A DNA stretch of 64,000 bases, taken from assembly GCA_000827495.1 (NCBI GenBank), contig KN817538.1, positions 62,001 through 126,000 of the forward strand. Direction: 5' to 3'. Under the pieces are notes generated by a model. That model had not been told where the DNA came from and ran no database searches. It saw nothing but the letters and a program-made list of their open reading frames with translations. Both the position numbers and the translations under genes were made by a program. Source of the DNA: Hypholoma sublateritium FD-334 SS-4 (taxonomy: Eukaryota > Basidiomycota > Agaricomycetes > Agaricales > Strophariaceae). Of this stretch, positions 21,528 to 32,860 are shown piece by piece; positions within the stretch are counted from its first letter, which is position 1; each line of letters starts with the position of its first letter.

Positions 21528-22125
21528 TTTTCTTGAAAGTAGTTGTTTTTGGAAGGAGGTTTCGTGACAATCTAGAAGTGACAAAAAAGTCAGCTTTGAT
21601 TATTCAGGACGGCAACAACATTGAAAAAGATATCAGCGGTGGCAATGAAGACCGATGCGTATCGCCAATGAGCAGGCATACATGTATCAGCGCATACAAC
21701 GAAACACAGTGCGAATGCATGTTTGACATTGTTCACACCGGCCGCCGCCAATGGCACCACAGATCGGGGGACAACAGAGTCAGGACGTACTTTATAAGAA
21801 CAGATATCCGCCGTCTAGAGATGGAGAATATGTTTTGGAGAGGTGAGATGGTGGTTGAGAAACAAGAGCGATTTTCGATGCGGCAGCAATCTAGGTTCAC
21901 AAAAAATTATGTATATTACTTACGTAATTTATGTTATAAAGCATAATGGCCCGTTATGCCGAGATACATAGGCTCGGGACCAAGTCCGGACCAAACCTAG
22001 CTTCGAACAGGACTTTCAACACCTTGACTACCTTCAAAAGTGAAAATATAAAGCCGTCGGTGGTTAAAAGAGGTACATGAAGTACAGAAATGAATTAATA
22101 CAGAAAAAAACATCCACAGAGGGGT
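21528..22125. other. Spacer upstream of GIS2, downstream of RPN8
   Basis: About 600 bp of AT-rich sequence containing the presumed GIS2 promoter and 5' UTR (a pyrimidine-rich stretch on the minus strand lies just upstream of 21527). No supported gene or repeat. Confidence 0.5.
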
Positions 22126-23336
22126 CTACTTGTCCGCCTTCTTGCCCGTGTCAATTTTTCCAGGACTTGGCTCGCCACTATCCGTCTTCGCCTCCTTGTC
22201 CTTCGAGTCCTTCTCCTTCTTCTCGCCCTCCTCCAGCTCCGCGCGCCCAATTGTCGCTTTGTTGTCAACAAGTGCATGTAGAGCAATCACCGCGCGCAGA
22301 AGACTGCCGAGGTACACGATGAGCATCTGGTCGTTGGTGCTGGATGCAAAGCTCTGCGTGGTAACCGGGTCCGACAGATCGGGCAGGAGGTTGAGCGCGT
22401 CTTGCAGGTGGTACACAATCTGATGGTTCACTGGCATCGTGCCTGCAGCGACCTCTACAAGGTACTTTTGGATTTCAGATAGTCGCGACTGTAGGCCACG
22501 CAGGGAAGAGAGCTGCTCTGTCACACGCGTGGCAAGCGTTGTCGTCGTCGAGTCCTTGATGTCGCGCAGCAGATGCTCCACGCCAATCTCTTCAGCCTCT
22601 TCGGCCTCGATGGCAGAGGGAACATGCAGGAATGTTTTCCTCGTTTCTGTTCCATCCTGCTAGATTTTAGTGTCAATGTCTTTGTAACAAGATAGTCGCG
22701 CACATCTTTGATTTCCTCGACAGCGAAATAGGCGTCCGTTGGCATCCCCACAACCTGTGGCCGCACATCGACAATAACCATAACTGGGCGTGCAATAAAT
22801 CGTTTGAAAAGGTCGTTGATTTCCTGGTCTGAAGCACGCAGTTTTGGTCCAGTGTGATACCACCCTATCATTCGTTCTCGAGCTGTATACATTTCTATTA
22901 GCATATCGACAGAGATGCAAACGCGAGGTCAGCTTACCGTTGACCTTCTTGAACATCTCGTACATTCCCTCGATATAGTTGTGGTCCAAGAACCAAGTCT
23001 TGCTGTCTTTCTCGTCTTCCTCGAACGGGATACCGAACGAGTTGGCAACGTTTATCGTCTTGCCATTATCTTGGCCGAGAAGAACACCTATCACTCGCTT
23101 CTGCGAGCTGCGAGACACGGATCGGGCGTGATGGTCTGTTACAGAGAGCAGTACCAGAGGATGCACGACTAGATAGCGGGCACTCAGAACTTGCTGCGGT
23201 GAGGAGATGCGAAAGACGTACTGACAGTCGTGCTTGCTAAAGCAGATAGCTAGATAGAAAGGAGGACAATTAGTGTGATCGTAAGAGATTGAGCGGATAG
23301 ATCATTGCGTACCTGTTCAGTCGTCGTTGCTACCAT
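22126..23336 (-). CDS. RPN8: 26S proteasome regulatory subunit Rpn8 (PSMD7), MPN domain
   Basis: Exons 23336-23313, 23193-22938, 22882-22704 and 22656-22126 (990 nt, 329 aa). Rpn8 is a lid subunit that pairs with the deubiquitinase Rpn11 in the proteasome regulatory particle. The MPN domain begins at [16 protein letters not shown] and continues [10 protein letters not shown], then [10 protein letters not shown] and [11 protein letters not shown]. It ends [18 protein letters not shown]. The JAMM metal ligands HxH...S..D are not complete (YHTGP instead of HSHP), as expected of the inactive partner. The C-terminal half has [40 protein letters not shown] and a Lys/Glu-rich tail ending DTGKKADK. 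An alternative acceptor 24 nt upstream of 23193 would insert eight residues; I chose the one with the better pyrimidine tract. Divergent from the AT-hook gene at 23982. Confidence 0.95.
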
Positions 23337-23981
23337 GATCTTACAAAGGCGGGACGAGGAAGGAGGAAGGATTAGGTACGGGATGGCTGCAAGTGCTAGT
23401 ACATGCGAGGCAACTGACGCGTTCCATTCGACGCGTATGCTGTTTTGGTCTATTTGCTTCTGCTTTAGGTTACGTCCTGAAATAGTACTTACTGTGACCT
23501 TTGGTAGTAAATTGCCTCTTGCATACTCCTATGCACCTCGTTTTTACGAAAAATCAGAGAGTAAAACGCCGATTCCTTCATTCATTGAAATCCCTTAGAT
23601 ACATTCGCAAAAACGGTCGCGACAAGTCTCATTTTCTATATCTTCCATCCAGCATTCTGCGTAAGCGTAAGTACAACGTAAGTATTGGTGTTCCGTAGGT
23701 TAGTAAATCTTTCTGCTGCTTTTATATGACATACTACACCCAGATTTACCGTTATTACACTGTTCTGGAAGCCACATTCATTACTTGTCGGTATTTGGGA
23801 TTTAACCAAGAATTTAGTTGGAATTTAGCCTCGTCGGACTCGGGAAATCCGTAAGTGGCACTTGTACAAATATGCGGCAACAACCAGCCTTCTGCCACTT
23901 CTGAGCAAGAAAATAAAAGCGTTGCAAGACCCCAAGGACCTCGATCGCAGGATAACGACCAATCTATCTTACGAACCAAAA
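23337..23981. promoter_or_regulatory. Divergent intergenic region RPN8 / AT-hook gene
   Basis: 645 bp between divergent start codons, with no supported ORF, probably holding both promoters. I see no repeat or clear TATA box; inference from orientation. Confidence 0.45.
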
Positions 23982-25147
23982 ATGTCGCAACATATCCAAC
24001 ATCACCATGCACAATATGTTCACTATAACCCAAATCCGCACCCCCAGCAACAGCTCCCGGTTACACATGTAGCTCCAAAAGATACACAGCACAAGCTGCC
24101 TGAACAGGCGTCCCAGCCAACACAGCAGAAGCAACAACGTTCACAACAAGTAGCGTCTCAGTCAGCTCAGGCAAGCGCGTCGGGCAGCACACCGGTTGTG
24201 GCGAAGGGTGACTGGACGAAGGATCTGGTTCATCTTGCAAAGACTGCGGAGCTCAAGTATGTTCTATGTTTCCCAAACGTCTGCTGATAGTCTAATTGCT
24301 TCGTCTCCTCCAGGAAGCACGCGCTAACGCTTCAACTACATACAGCCCATATACTCTCAGCCCACGCCTCGCTTGAGCAGAAAGGAAAAGCAATTCAAGA
24401 CCTTCGCGAGCAGAAAAATAAGTATGCCCATCTTCCTTGTCGAGGGGTATCAGTGGCGCTGATTGCGAATTTTATAGACTAGAAAGCGAGCGTACACGAC
24501 TTCTGAATTGCCTCCGAGAAGTAGGTCATAGCAGATATCTTTCAATAAATGGGTTTACAATCCTCCATTAAGGTCAATGAAGATCGTGACAAGGTGCATC
24601 TACCACGGCATATTTGCATCGATAGTCAATTGATCTGTTATATCCAGGTCGATTTGATGGAGTCATCTCTAGAAAAAGAGTACGTCAAATATCATTTCGT
24701 CGACAGCACATTCCTGACTAACTCGTTTTTCAGGTGCCGCGACACACGCACAAAAATCACACAGCTAACGGAAACGGATTATGCCGTCGCAAAAGCTGAC
24801 GTCGACCGACTTCGCAAAGAGCTGGGGCAGCCAGCCTTGCCCAGCCTTCAGCATACGTTGGAAGAGAAGACCTCACAGTTCGTTTACATGGCACCTCTTT
24901 CTTTCCCATGATCATGGCTTAAACTGCCGTCTCCAGGTATCTCAACGAGCGTCGCTTGACTGGCAATGAGAGCCAATCAGCTGCGCTGCCTGGCCCGTCT
25001 CGGAGCATGTCAGCCAGCGCGGCGCCCTCCAGCAATAAACGCCCTGCTCCTGTTCCCAGTTCATCGACTGTGGAAACTCAGGCGAAACGGCCGCGCGGAC
25101 GGCCGAAGGGAAGCAAAAACAAAAACAAGGCCTCTGGCGATGATTGA
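23982..25147 (+). CDS. Coiled-coil protein with C-terminal AT-hook, function unknown
   Basis: The start codon gives MSQHIQHHHAQYVHYNPN. Main splice points are 24256/24314, 24421/24479, a short VNEDRDK exon near 24571-24591, a VDLMESS exon from about 24649, then exons reaching 25147. Joins are in frame throughout. Residues 1-80 are Gln/His/Pro-rich. The middle is a charged helix (KHALTLQLHTAHILS, LEQKGKAIQDLREQKNKLES, DVDRLRKELGQP) with coiled-coil character. The C-terminus ends in RPRGRPKGSKNKNK, a classic AT-hook core (RGRP) that binds the minor groove of AT-rich DNA, next to a nuclear-localisation-like KRPRGRPK. A nuclear, DNA- or chromatin-associated role is inference. A dead copy of the 3' part lies at 27240-27660. 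Confidence 0.8.
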
Positions 25148-27200
25148 GGTGGATGGCCGAGTACCTTTCAGGATCTGCAGCGGGAAGGCAGGACTGCCAA
25201 TCGTCATTTTGAAGACCGCTGCCATGTGGCAGCCGGCGAATGCTTTACTGCGTACACTTCGTCTGAGTGACCGCTTGGGTCTGTATTTTACTCTTATCTA
25301 TTGTGTAAACTTGACACGCTTGACTGTATATTGACATTTTATTTATGCTGATTTGAATCAGAGTCTTCTGTCAAAGGATTTGTAACAGACGAGCCAAGTG
25401 CTCGCAGATGGTTCAGGTGATACACGACGGCGTTCTTGAGTCGGACTTTCATGAGTCGGATGGAATGGGCTCTCGTACTCCGCAACAACTGCATTTTGGA
25501 ACACCTTCATGTTGTGTGTAGCGACTAGGTGAAAATTTGCAGACTGCGCGCTCCGCACCTGAGCATATCGCCGAATGAGATACTCGTCGACGTCGATACA
25601 TCCTGGACGAAAATAAAAAACATTACGGCTGCACTGCCCTAATTCGGTGAGTAGCAGATGTCGTCTTCGCTCATTCGTTGATATGTTTGTTCGTCACGAC
25701 AAGTAAAGTTCAACCTTCGATTGGCCACCTTTTGTAACCTGCAATCTGCAAGGCAAAATCTACGATTAATTCGCGAGCGCCTCCTCCAATTCGGCCGGCA
25801 GGCAAACACACTACTTACATATTGGCGTTGTACGCAGACTGAACGTTCAATCAACTCTTACGACAATTGACGTAGTATATTCCAGATCAAAGCTGCTGCT
25901 TCTCTTGTCCTCGCTGTTGCTGCCGTCGTTTGCCTCAGGGCGCCACTATGCGTGCGAATGCCACCACCAAACATTCCACCAGCACGAAGTCCAGCAGCCT
26001 GACGCAAGGTCCGTCGTTCGACGTTGTTTTTATATTACCTTTGCTCACGTACCGGCGTAAGTAGTTCTGCGGATCTCTCTGCGGATGTGAGAGCGGCGAA
26101 CTCGGTCTCCGCGCGCGACTACTTCATGGAGCGCGACCTTTACGATGAGTTTGACCAGATACGTTTCCTCTCAGTTGTATTATATCCCCTGGAATGGCAA
26201 TTGATTCATCATATGGGGATGCCATTGACAACCGATAAAGGTATGCATTTTTTTGTCACAACCGGGTGCCATAAGGTGATATACATGCGCTGTATGGGCT
26301 TTGATAATTTGCGAAGGGCATTCAAGTTTGTATTTTTTCAGCCGTTCGCTTTTTCAATGATATTGCGGTCCAGTTTTTGTACTTTTTAGGCTGACAGCAT
26401 TTACCGAATTCTCTTACAATCGTCACACGCAATGCCATGCATTAATAAAGCCTTGATAAGCATTTTGAAGGTCCCGGTCAAGTTCTGTTTGGACTCTTCG
26501 GGTCCTCCCGGGCCGATGCGGCGGTCACATCTACTGTCTGCGAACGGAGTTTGAAGACGTGCTTCATCCTTCTAAATTGTACCTGCCAGGCCGCAACGCC
26601 CTCAGCCACTTGTCTGTTTTCATCGACTTCGCCTTTTTCGTTGTATCCTACAAGCCTCAACACATTCCTGCGTTCAACATTCTCTTTTACATCCCTGACT
26701 TTACTGCACGCACCCACTTCACTCACGATGGCATAGAGAACTCGGGAGTCTAGTGGCGCGTCGTACCGGCTTGCTGTGTCACTTGAATTGCGGTCGACAA
26801 TATCCTCGGAGGCGACCTATATATGGCTTTGATACTGATCGTAGACGCGTTACGTGCGCTCCAGTGGGGTAAAAGGACCTCTTTCAGTCTGACGATGGCA
26901 TACCCTGTCTCTATCTGTCGCGCCCGCAACGACCAATCGCATTAAGCCACTATGTATGGTAGATACGAGTATTCAGTTCCCGCGTCGACGATAAGGGACC
27001 TCGAGGGATGTAACGTTCTACCGGTTCAAGGTCTTGCGTCGGATGGACGGGACGGATTCTCTGCCCGCATTTGCGCAAACTCGGCGGAGCGCACTTGGTT
27101 GAAGATAAAGGGACTGAACATACTTCCATTGTGCTCGTTTTGGGTCAAGCTTGGAGCTGGCGCCCACGAAACACGGAGGAAGCATCAGCGCCACGGATGT
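24880..27200. repeat. Tandem duplication, copy 1 (copy 2 at about 27340-30330)
   Basis: The 3' end of the AT-hook gene, the following spacer, a dead His-rich gene and its 3' flank align in order with 27340-30330. Matching points are 24940/27440, 25600/28180, 25890/28560, 26100/29450, 26890/30140 and about 27178/30303. Offsets grow from 2.5 to 3.3 kb because copy 1 lost the His-rich exons and a promoter piece. Confidence 0.8.
25870..26260 (+). pseudogene. Remnant of His-rich secreted protein gene
   Basis: 25885-25940 matches the signal-peptide exon of the gene at 28557 (AAASLVLAVAA in place of NAASLVLFAAA). 26075-26160 matches its last exon (VSARDYFMERDLYDEF in place of VSAREYYEYLMERELYDDL). 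No start codon is kept, the central His-rich exons are missing, and the promoter segment with the TATA box (28424-28431 in the intact copy) is deleted. Non-functional. Confidence 0.8.
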
Positions 27201-27239
27201 GCTCAGCAGGTGCTGTGGATACGGGCACGGCGGTGCGCA
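26261..27239. other. Spacer inside tandem duplication copy 1
   Basis: 3' flank of the dead His-rich gene plus sequence shared with 29760-30330. The open frames here (for example 26952-27401) show no domain and are not conserved in the second copy, so no gene is called. Confidence 0.5.
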
Positions 27240-27660
27240 CCACAGGGAAGGGTGCCGTGGCGACGACGACCGCTCTGCCGCCGAAGATGGACTCTAGATG
27301 TACTTCTACTCCGCGAGAGCGAACGGTGCGTGGCAAGCCTTCAGCATTCTTTGGACAAGAACACGTTACAGTTCGTCTACACGGCATCGCCTTTTTCATG
27401 ATTGTAGTCTGATTACTAGGGTTTTTCCAGGCACTTATTATACTTACTAGCGTCACGTAATTGACAATGAAGCCAATCAGCTGCACTTCCGGACCTGTCT
27501 CAGAGAATGTCAGCCGGCGCGGCGTTGTCTCCAACAAATGCCCTACACATGTTCCTAGCTCATCGGTCGCGGACAGCCAAACGAAACGGCAGCGCGGTTG
27601 GCCGAAGGGATGCAAAAATAAAACAAAACCTTCGGCGATGCTTGAGACGGCCTGGTTGCA
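27240..27660 (+). pseudogene. Remnant of the coiled-coil/AT-hook gene (3' part)
   Basis: Matches the last exons of the gene ending at 25147. LDKNTLQFVYTASPF corresponds to the LEEKTSQFVYMAPLSF region. Further on, VSSNKCPTHVPSSS then KRQRGWPKGCKNKTK corresponds to the AT-hook tail, where RGRP has become RGWP. Stops and shifts break the frame. It is the dead partner in copy 2 of the tandem duplication. Confidence 0.8.
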
Positions 27661-28423
27661 GCTCAGGAATTACAGATTGAAAGAGAAAACCAGGAGAGAA
27701 AAATACCGGACATCGTCGTTTTGAAGGCTGCAAGCACCCAATAGTACTCGGTCGTTCTGCTGCGCATGCTTTGTCTAGGTGACTACAGGTTACCACTTGC
27801 CACTTGGTTTGTGCTCTTCTTTATTTTTGTAACACTTGACACGCATTGACGTTTTATCTATGTTATTTTGGCTCAGAGTGCTATATGTAAAAATAACCGT
27901 CGAATCATTTTCATCAAGATGCAGATAAAGAGGAGTAAAGAAAACGACCACGGCGTTCATGAATAAGATGTTATGGTTCTTCGCGCGATGCGTACCAACC
28001 AATGCCTCGACACCATGGCGTTCGCCAGATACAGATATGGCTAATGACCGGATTTTGGAGTTGGCCTTCATTCATATACAACAACTAGTCGAGCAATTTG
28101 GAAACCGAGCACCCCGGACGTGTCGTGAACGGTGTATATCTCCGGGGTGGAACGTCGCCGGCATCGATGCATGATGGACGAAAATAAAAGGCGTTACGGT
28201 TTCAGTGCTTCATTTCAGTGAGCTGCAGACGTCATCTCTGTTCATTCGCTGATATTTTTGTTCGGCAACCTGACGGTAGACATATTCCCTTAGGACATCA
28301 TCCAACACTGCACCCTCGATTGACCATCTTTTGTAATCGGCAAACACCAAGGCAATATACATCATCAGTCATGAATAGCACGGCTGCCTTCTGCAGCTCG
28401 GCCGGCAGACGGGCGTCGACCTG

Positions 28424-28431
28424 TATATAAG
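28424..28431 (+). promoter_or_regulatory. TATA box of His-rich secreted protein gene
   Basis: TATATAAG in a GC-rich setting 126 bp upstream of the last base before the ATG at 28557, followed by a pyrimidine/adenine-rich leader (ccaaccctttcacgacac). This segment is missing in the dead copy near 25800. Confidence 0.75.
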
Positions 28432-28556
28432 GGCGCTGGGATGCATTCCGGTTTCTTCAGCTGGTCTCACCCCAAACTACACATCGATATTCTAGCGTTG
28501 TACGCGGAACAAAACTTCAACCAACCCTTTCACGACACAATTAACATATAATCATC

Positions 28557-29510
28557 ATGGTTCAAATCAAGAACGCTGCTTCTCTCGTCCTGTTTGCTGC
28601 TGCCGTCCTCCCTGCGGCTCTTGCTCTCCCCCAATACCGTTCCACCGGCTCTGAGCTGTGCGTAGTATACACTTACTTCTTGCCCGTACAAGAGATGCTG
28701 ACTGCAAGGGCTTCAGTGAAGCGCGTGACGGCGCAAGCGTAGATCCGTCGGCGGGTGCGGCGGCGCCGGCGGGTGCAGCGGCTCCTGCGAGTGCAGCGAC
28801 ACCGGCGAGTGTAGAGGCTCCGGCGGGTGAACATAAGCACAAGCACCACCACGGCCACAAGCACCACCACCACAAGCACCACCATGGCAAGCACCACCAC
28901 CACAAGCACCACCACCGCAAGCACCGCCACCACCACAAGGCAGGCGCTGCCGCTGACCCAAGCGCTGCGACCTCTGCTGGCGCTGCTGGCCCCGCGAGCC
29001 TCGCTGCGACTGGTCCTGCTGCTGGCGCTCCCACCGACCCTTCTGCAGGCGCATCTGGCTCGGCCGCGGCCGCGTCCCCTGCTGCGTGAGTCGCATCATC
29101 ATACTACTTTCGCATCGCAATACAACAAGCTAACGCGCCGTGTACAGCCCGGCTGCTGACCCCTCTGCTGCCGGCGCCGCGGCGCCCGTTGCCCCGCCGT
29201 CTGCGCGCGGGTTCTACGACGACGAGCTGTATGTCCGCGAGCCCTTCATGGGAATGGGACACATGCACCGCTGGCTTCACAACAAGTTCCACCACCACGG
29301 AAACCACCACATGCAGCAACAGCAGCAACAGCCCGCGCCCGACGCGTCGGCGGGGTACGTCGCTTCCCCCCTTCTTTTTTGTATGCTTTTTGTTGATCTT
29401 TGTATAGCGGCGCCGGTCCTTCTCCGGACGCAGGAGGCGCCCCGCCGGTCTCTGCGCGCGAGTACTACGAGTACCTCATGGAGCGCGAGCTTTACGACGA
29501 CCTTGATTAG
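28557..29510 (+). CDS. Secreted histidine-rich, Ala/Pro-rich low-complexity protein
   Basis: Exons 28557-28657, 28717-29085, 29148-29354 and 29408-29510 encode 259 aa. The N-terminus is a clear signal peptide (MVQIKNAASLVLFAAAVLPA, then ALALP as a likely cleavage site). Then comes an Ala/Pro repeat (GAAAPAGAAAPAS). At about residues 85-125 lies a His/Lys tract with HHH runs spaced by Lys or Gly, roughly 26 His in 40 residues. A second Ala-rich stretch, then RGFYDDELYVREPFMGMGH and the His/Gln segment HHHGNHHMQQQQQQ follow. The C-terminus is EYYEYLMERELYDDLD, acidic and aromatic. Such His tracts bind transition metals or haem; binding here is inference. There are no Cys residues in the mature part I can see. 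Promoter has a TATA box, suggesting strong regulated expression. Family not recognised. Confidence 0.85.
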
Positions 29511-30888
29511 ATGCATTTACGTTGTATTGTATGCACTGGAATGCGAGTTAATTGATTCGGGGATGCCATCGACATCCCCAGGAAAAAATTCATCTATTTG
29601 CGTGACTTGAACGTCAGATATATTCGTTTTATACATTTTTGAGGCGGAATTTTTTCTTCCCGCATGGGAGAACGCATGTATGGAAACCTCTTCGAGTGGA
29701 AAATTTGCAGTAGATAAATTCAAGTACTATGTATGCTGAATCCTCCCTCCTGGGCCCGACGCTATCCACGATCGGAGTTTGAAAATTCGACGTCGTGTTC
29801 GACCTTTTGTTCCTTCCAATTTTCCATCACCAACCATCTTCTGTATTCCTATCTTTTTCACCGGCACGCCAAGTTCGTCTTCCTTGCTCACTGCTTCTGA
29901 CAGGTCTCAGGAGCGCCCTCCCTCTCTTCCTAAGGGTCGCTTCAAGTAACGCTGTCGCCCAACTGTCGCCACAATCTTCGCCAACTGGTCGCGCTTTGCG
30001 TATCGCAACATAGACTTGCTCCTGATATAGTTGGCTCCTTCTGGAAGAGCCTCGCACGGGTTGAGACTTTATTCTGAATCCCCGACTATGGGCTTTCTGT
30101 TGCCCTTGGACAAGTCATCACAGTTTTCGACAAGATGGACTTCTCAGTCTGACGATGATGTGCTCTGTCTTTCTCCCTCGCACGCAAAATCAAACGCACT
30201 CGACCAACAAGTTAGTTTCTGGTTAGTTACTATGGCTGACTTCTATTGCGCATATGACGGACCGAGCTTTTTTGGATTTGTGAACCAATATACCACCGGG
30301 AGGAGGCATCAGCGCTACGGAAAGATCGGGAGAACACATTTGGGCCGGATCGATGCATGGACGAATACAAACCTCGCATGGGCTTGGTACATCCTCCGGC
30401 AATTACTGTTGTAGCAGGCTACTACTCTGCAGAAGTCGTCGAGTCATACCCCCTATATCCGGATTTTGAAATAGCGGACAGAACACGGTGCATGAATATG
30501 CTTTCTGACCACAACTTCCAGAGACGTCCTAGCTATAGAACCGGGGCCTGACCACATAGCATACATGCGGCCTATTCTGTCGTCGATGATTACATCTAAC
30601 TGTAGAATCAGCATTTTGAAAGATTTATGTTCTACGTGAAACATGCGCCGAGAGAGTGCTTCCTTGTAAAATATAAGTTTAAACCAAGCGCTGTATGTCT
30701 GTAGATGATCAGAGTTACCTGATCTTACATAGATGGAGCTTGGATGAAGCAGAAACTAGCCAACGGAGAGTTTTTGCGCCGCGGTTCTGACATTCCGCGG
30801 CCGGAGTTTCAAATATCGCACTTGTGCAAACACGTCAACACGCGCCGACGTTGCTCTTCTCCGCTCCTCAGTTCATAATATCCTCCGA
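29511..30888. other. Spacer upstream of SCD6
   Basis: Left part is the 3' flank of the His-rich gene and duplication copy 2; right part leads to the SCD6 start. Open frames here are short and unsupported. Confidence 0.5.
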
Positions 30889-32389
30889 ATGGCTCTCAGT
30901 TTCATCGGGTACGCCGCCCTACACCTCCTCGCTGCCCACCGCTGACCACAGGTGAAGGAAACCGATATCCCTCATCTCGCACTCGGATGTCCGCTACCGC
31001 GGCATCCTGGCGGGCATCGACGCCCAGGCGTCGACGATCCAGCTGTCCAACGGCGAGTAGCCCCTGCCTTGCGACGCCCGCCTGCTGACCTCCCGCTCTA
31101 CACAGTGTACTCGATGGGCACCGAATCGCGGCGGTAAGCGCCCCGCCGCCTGCGTGCGTGGTGCCCCACTTACGGAACATGACACAGGCCCCCGAACCAG
31201 TTCATCGCGCCCGTGGGCGAGCCGTACGCATACATCATCTTCCGCGCGTCGGAGGTGAAGGACCTTGCGGTCGACGAGCCGCAACCGGCGCCCAGCGTGC
31301 ACGACGACCCGGCTGTCCTTGGGGTACGTCCGCCGTTCTTTTTGTCCGCCCCGACCCCCAACATGATGAAGTATTGCGGATGTTAAACACATATTTCTCC
31401 GAGAGCGCAAAACCGTGTGGAGCTTTCCGTTGCCTTCCTTCTGACCCCTGTCTGACCCTGTAATGCGGCGTCGAGTCATCAGTATATTGACGATGTCTTC
31501 TTCCCCATAGGCTTCGGCACCCATCCCCAAGGCTGCAAATCCCGCTCTGGCCCCTCCTCCTCCATACCATTCCGGCTCTCCCGCTCCAGGCCAAACCCAG
31601 CAGGGGCCCGCACCACCGCTCTCTGCGCAGGCCGCAGCAGCGGCCCCTCCGCAGAACGCTCGCCGCCCGAACCCGCTACACAGCGCCGCAGCATCGCTCG
31701 AGACCGTCGAGCGTGCACTTGGCGACCTACGCATCAGCGCCAGCGGGGGCGGCGGAGGTGGCAACCCGCGTGGCGGGCGTCGTGGGCACGGGCACCACGG
31801 CGGTGCGCGCCGCGGCGAAGACGGCGCAGCTATTTCCGTGCCGAAGACGGACTTCGACTTCGCAAGCGCGAACGCCAAGTTCGACAAGGCGCCGCATCCC
31901 GTGGCAGCGGCGGCTAGCGTAGGCACGGACGACGGCTCGGGCGACGACGGCACATCGTCGGCCGCAGCCACGACGTCCGCGGAGAAGGAGGCGCAGGCGC
32001 CCGCGTACAATCCGCAGAAGTCGTTCTTCGACTCGCTGTCGTCGTCCTCCGCGGCGCCGGCCCCAGGGGGTCACAACGGTGGCGGCGCTGGAGGTAACGG
32101 TGGGGCGCAGCAAGGCGGCGGCTTCCGCGGACGGCGGGGCGGAGGTGGCTCCGGGGGCGCAGGGCGCAATAGGCGCGAGGAGGAGCGCGAGCGGAACGTG
32201 GCGACGTTCGGCGAGCCGGGCGGCGTGGGGCTGCTCGGGCCGGGTGGGTATGTCGGAGGCTGGGGCGGGTACGGGCGCCGCGGGGGCCGGCCACGGCGTG
32301 GTGGCGGCGGGCGAGGAGCGAACAACGGCGGGAATGCGAATGCGAACGGAGGCGGGAGCGGGCCGGCGCCGGTGCAAGCGCGCGGGTGA
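30889..32389 (+). CDS. SCD6: Scd6/LSM14-family mRNP protein (LSm14, FDF and RGG domains)
   Basis: Exons 30889-30908, 30958-31052, 31106-31133, 31188-31323 and 31511-32389 encode 385 aa. The LSm14 domain at residues 1-~75 reads FIGKPISLISHSDVRYRGIL, AGIDAQASTIQLSNVYSMGT, RRPPNQFIAP and YIIFRASEVKDL. A Pro/Ala-rich linker leads to LETVERALGDLRIS and the FDF box (KTDFDFASANAKFDK). The FFD-like YNPQKSFFDSL and the TFG-like RNVATFGEPGG follow, with RGG-rich stretches between and after. Family members repress translation and promote decapping in P-bodies through eIF4G or Dhh1/Edc3 partners. Intron 2 uses a GC donor (AACG|GCGAGT at 31053). A broken fragment of the gene lies at 35020-35200. Intact. 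Confidence 0.93.
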
Positions 32390-32583
32390 GCGTGCGGGGT
32401 GCCGGTGAGGCTGTGGCGCGGAATGGCTTCGCAGTGCGCTATGCTGACCGCTCGCGAAAAGGGCATTTCGCTGTCTGTATGTTTTAGCACTCGTGATTAT
32501 TGAACGAATTCCAAGTAATGCTTTGTTATTGGATATATTATCCAACTAACTTGAGACGACGGTGGCTATGGTAGGCGCGTTTG

Positions 32584-32625
32584 GTACTCAGCGCTCAGCG
32601 CTCAGTACTCAGTACTCAGTACTCG
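32584..32625. repeat. Heptamer minisatellite (ctcagcg / ctcagta)
   Basis: About six head-to-tail 7-bp steps shifting from ctcagcg to ctcagta, in the 3' flank shared by SCD6 and the SDR gene. The same ctcagcg step builds the hairpin at 4825-4849. Confidence 0.75.
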
Positions 32626-32860
32626 CTGTACTTAGTCTATCTCTGATCTTATGCAGTCCAAACTCCACCCCCTGCAAATAGGTTCAGCTGCGCAGCATTC
32701 AAATATACCATCAATGGGGCTGTTCATCATTCGAACTCACTCGGAACGATAGTGGACTTTTGATCCCTTGGAAAATGGTCTTTGCAGCCTCGGAGTCATG
32801 CTCCTATTGGTTAATTTTACGCCGACACTTGCGAGATTATCGAGTCCAACGTATTTGTAT

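Larger units (their letters stand above)
27340..30330. repeat. Tandem duplication, copy 2
   Basis: Second copy of the segment described at 24880-27200; here the His-rich gene (28557-29510) is intact and the AT-hook gene is a remnant. Similarity fades after about 30330. Confidence 0.75.

Noticed and set aside
27145..27615. 156-codon minus-strand frame
   Set aside because: Lies antisense to the AT-hook gene remnant and has no counterpart in copy 1.
28827..29159. Thr/Ser-rich frame across the His tract
   Set aside because: It is the +1 reading of the same CAC-rich DNA; the His frame is supported by a signal peptide, three introns and a dead paralogue.
30994..32545. Long minus-strand open frames (338 and 272 codons) over SCD6
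   Set aside because: The plus strand encodes SCD6 with LSm14, FDF and TFG motifs; the antisense frames have no motif and reflect GC-rich codon structure.
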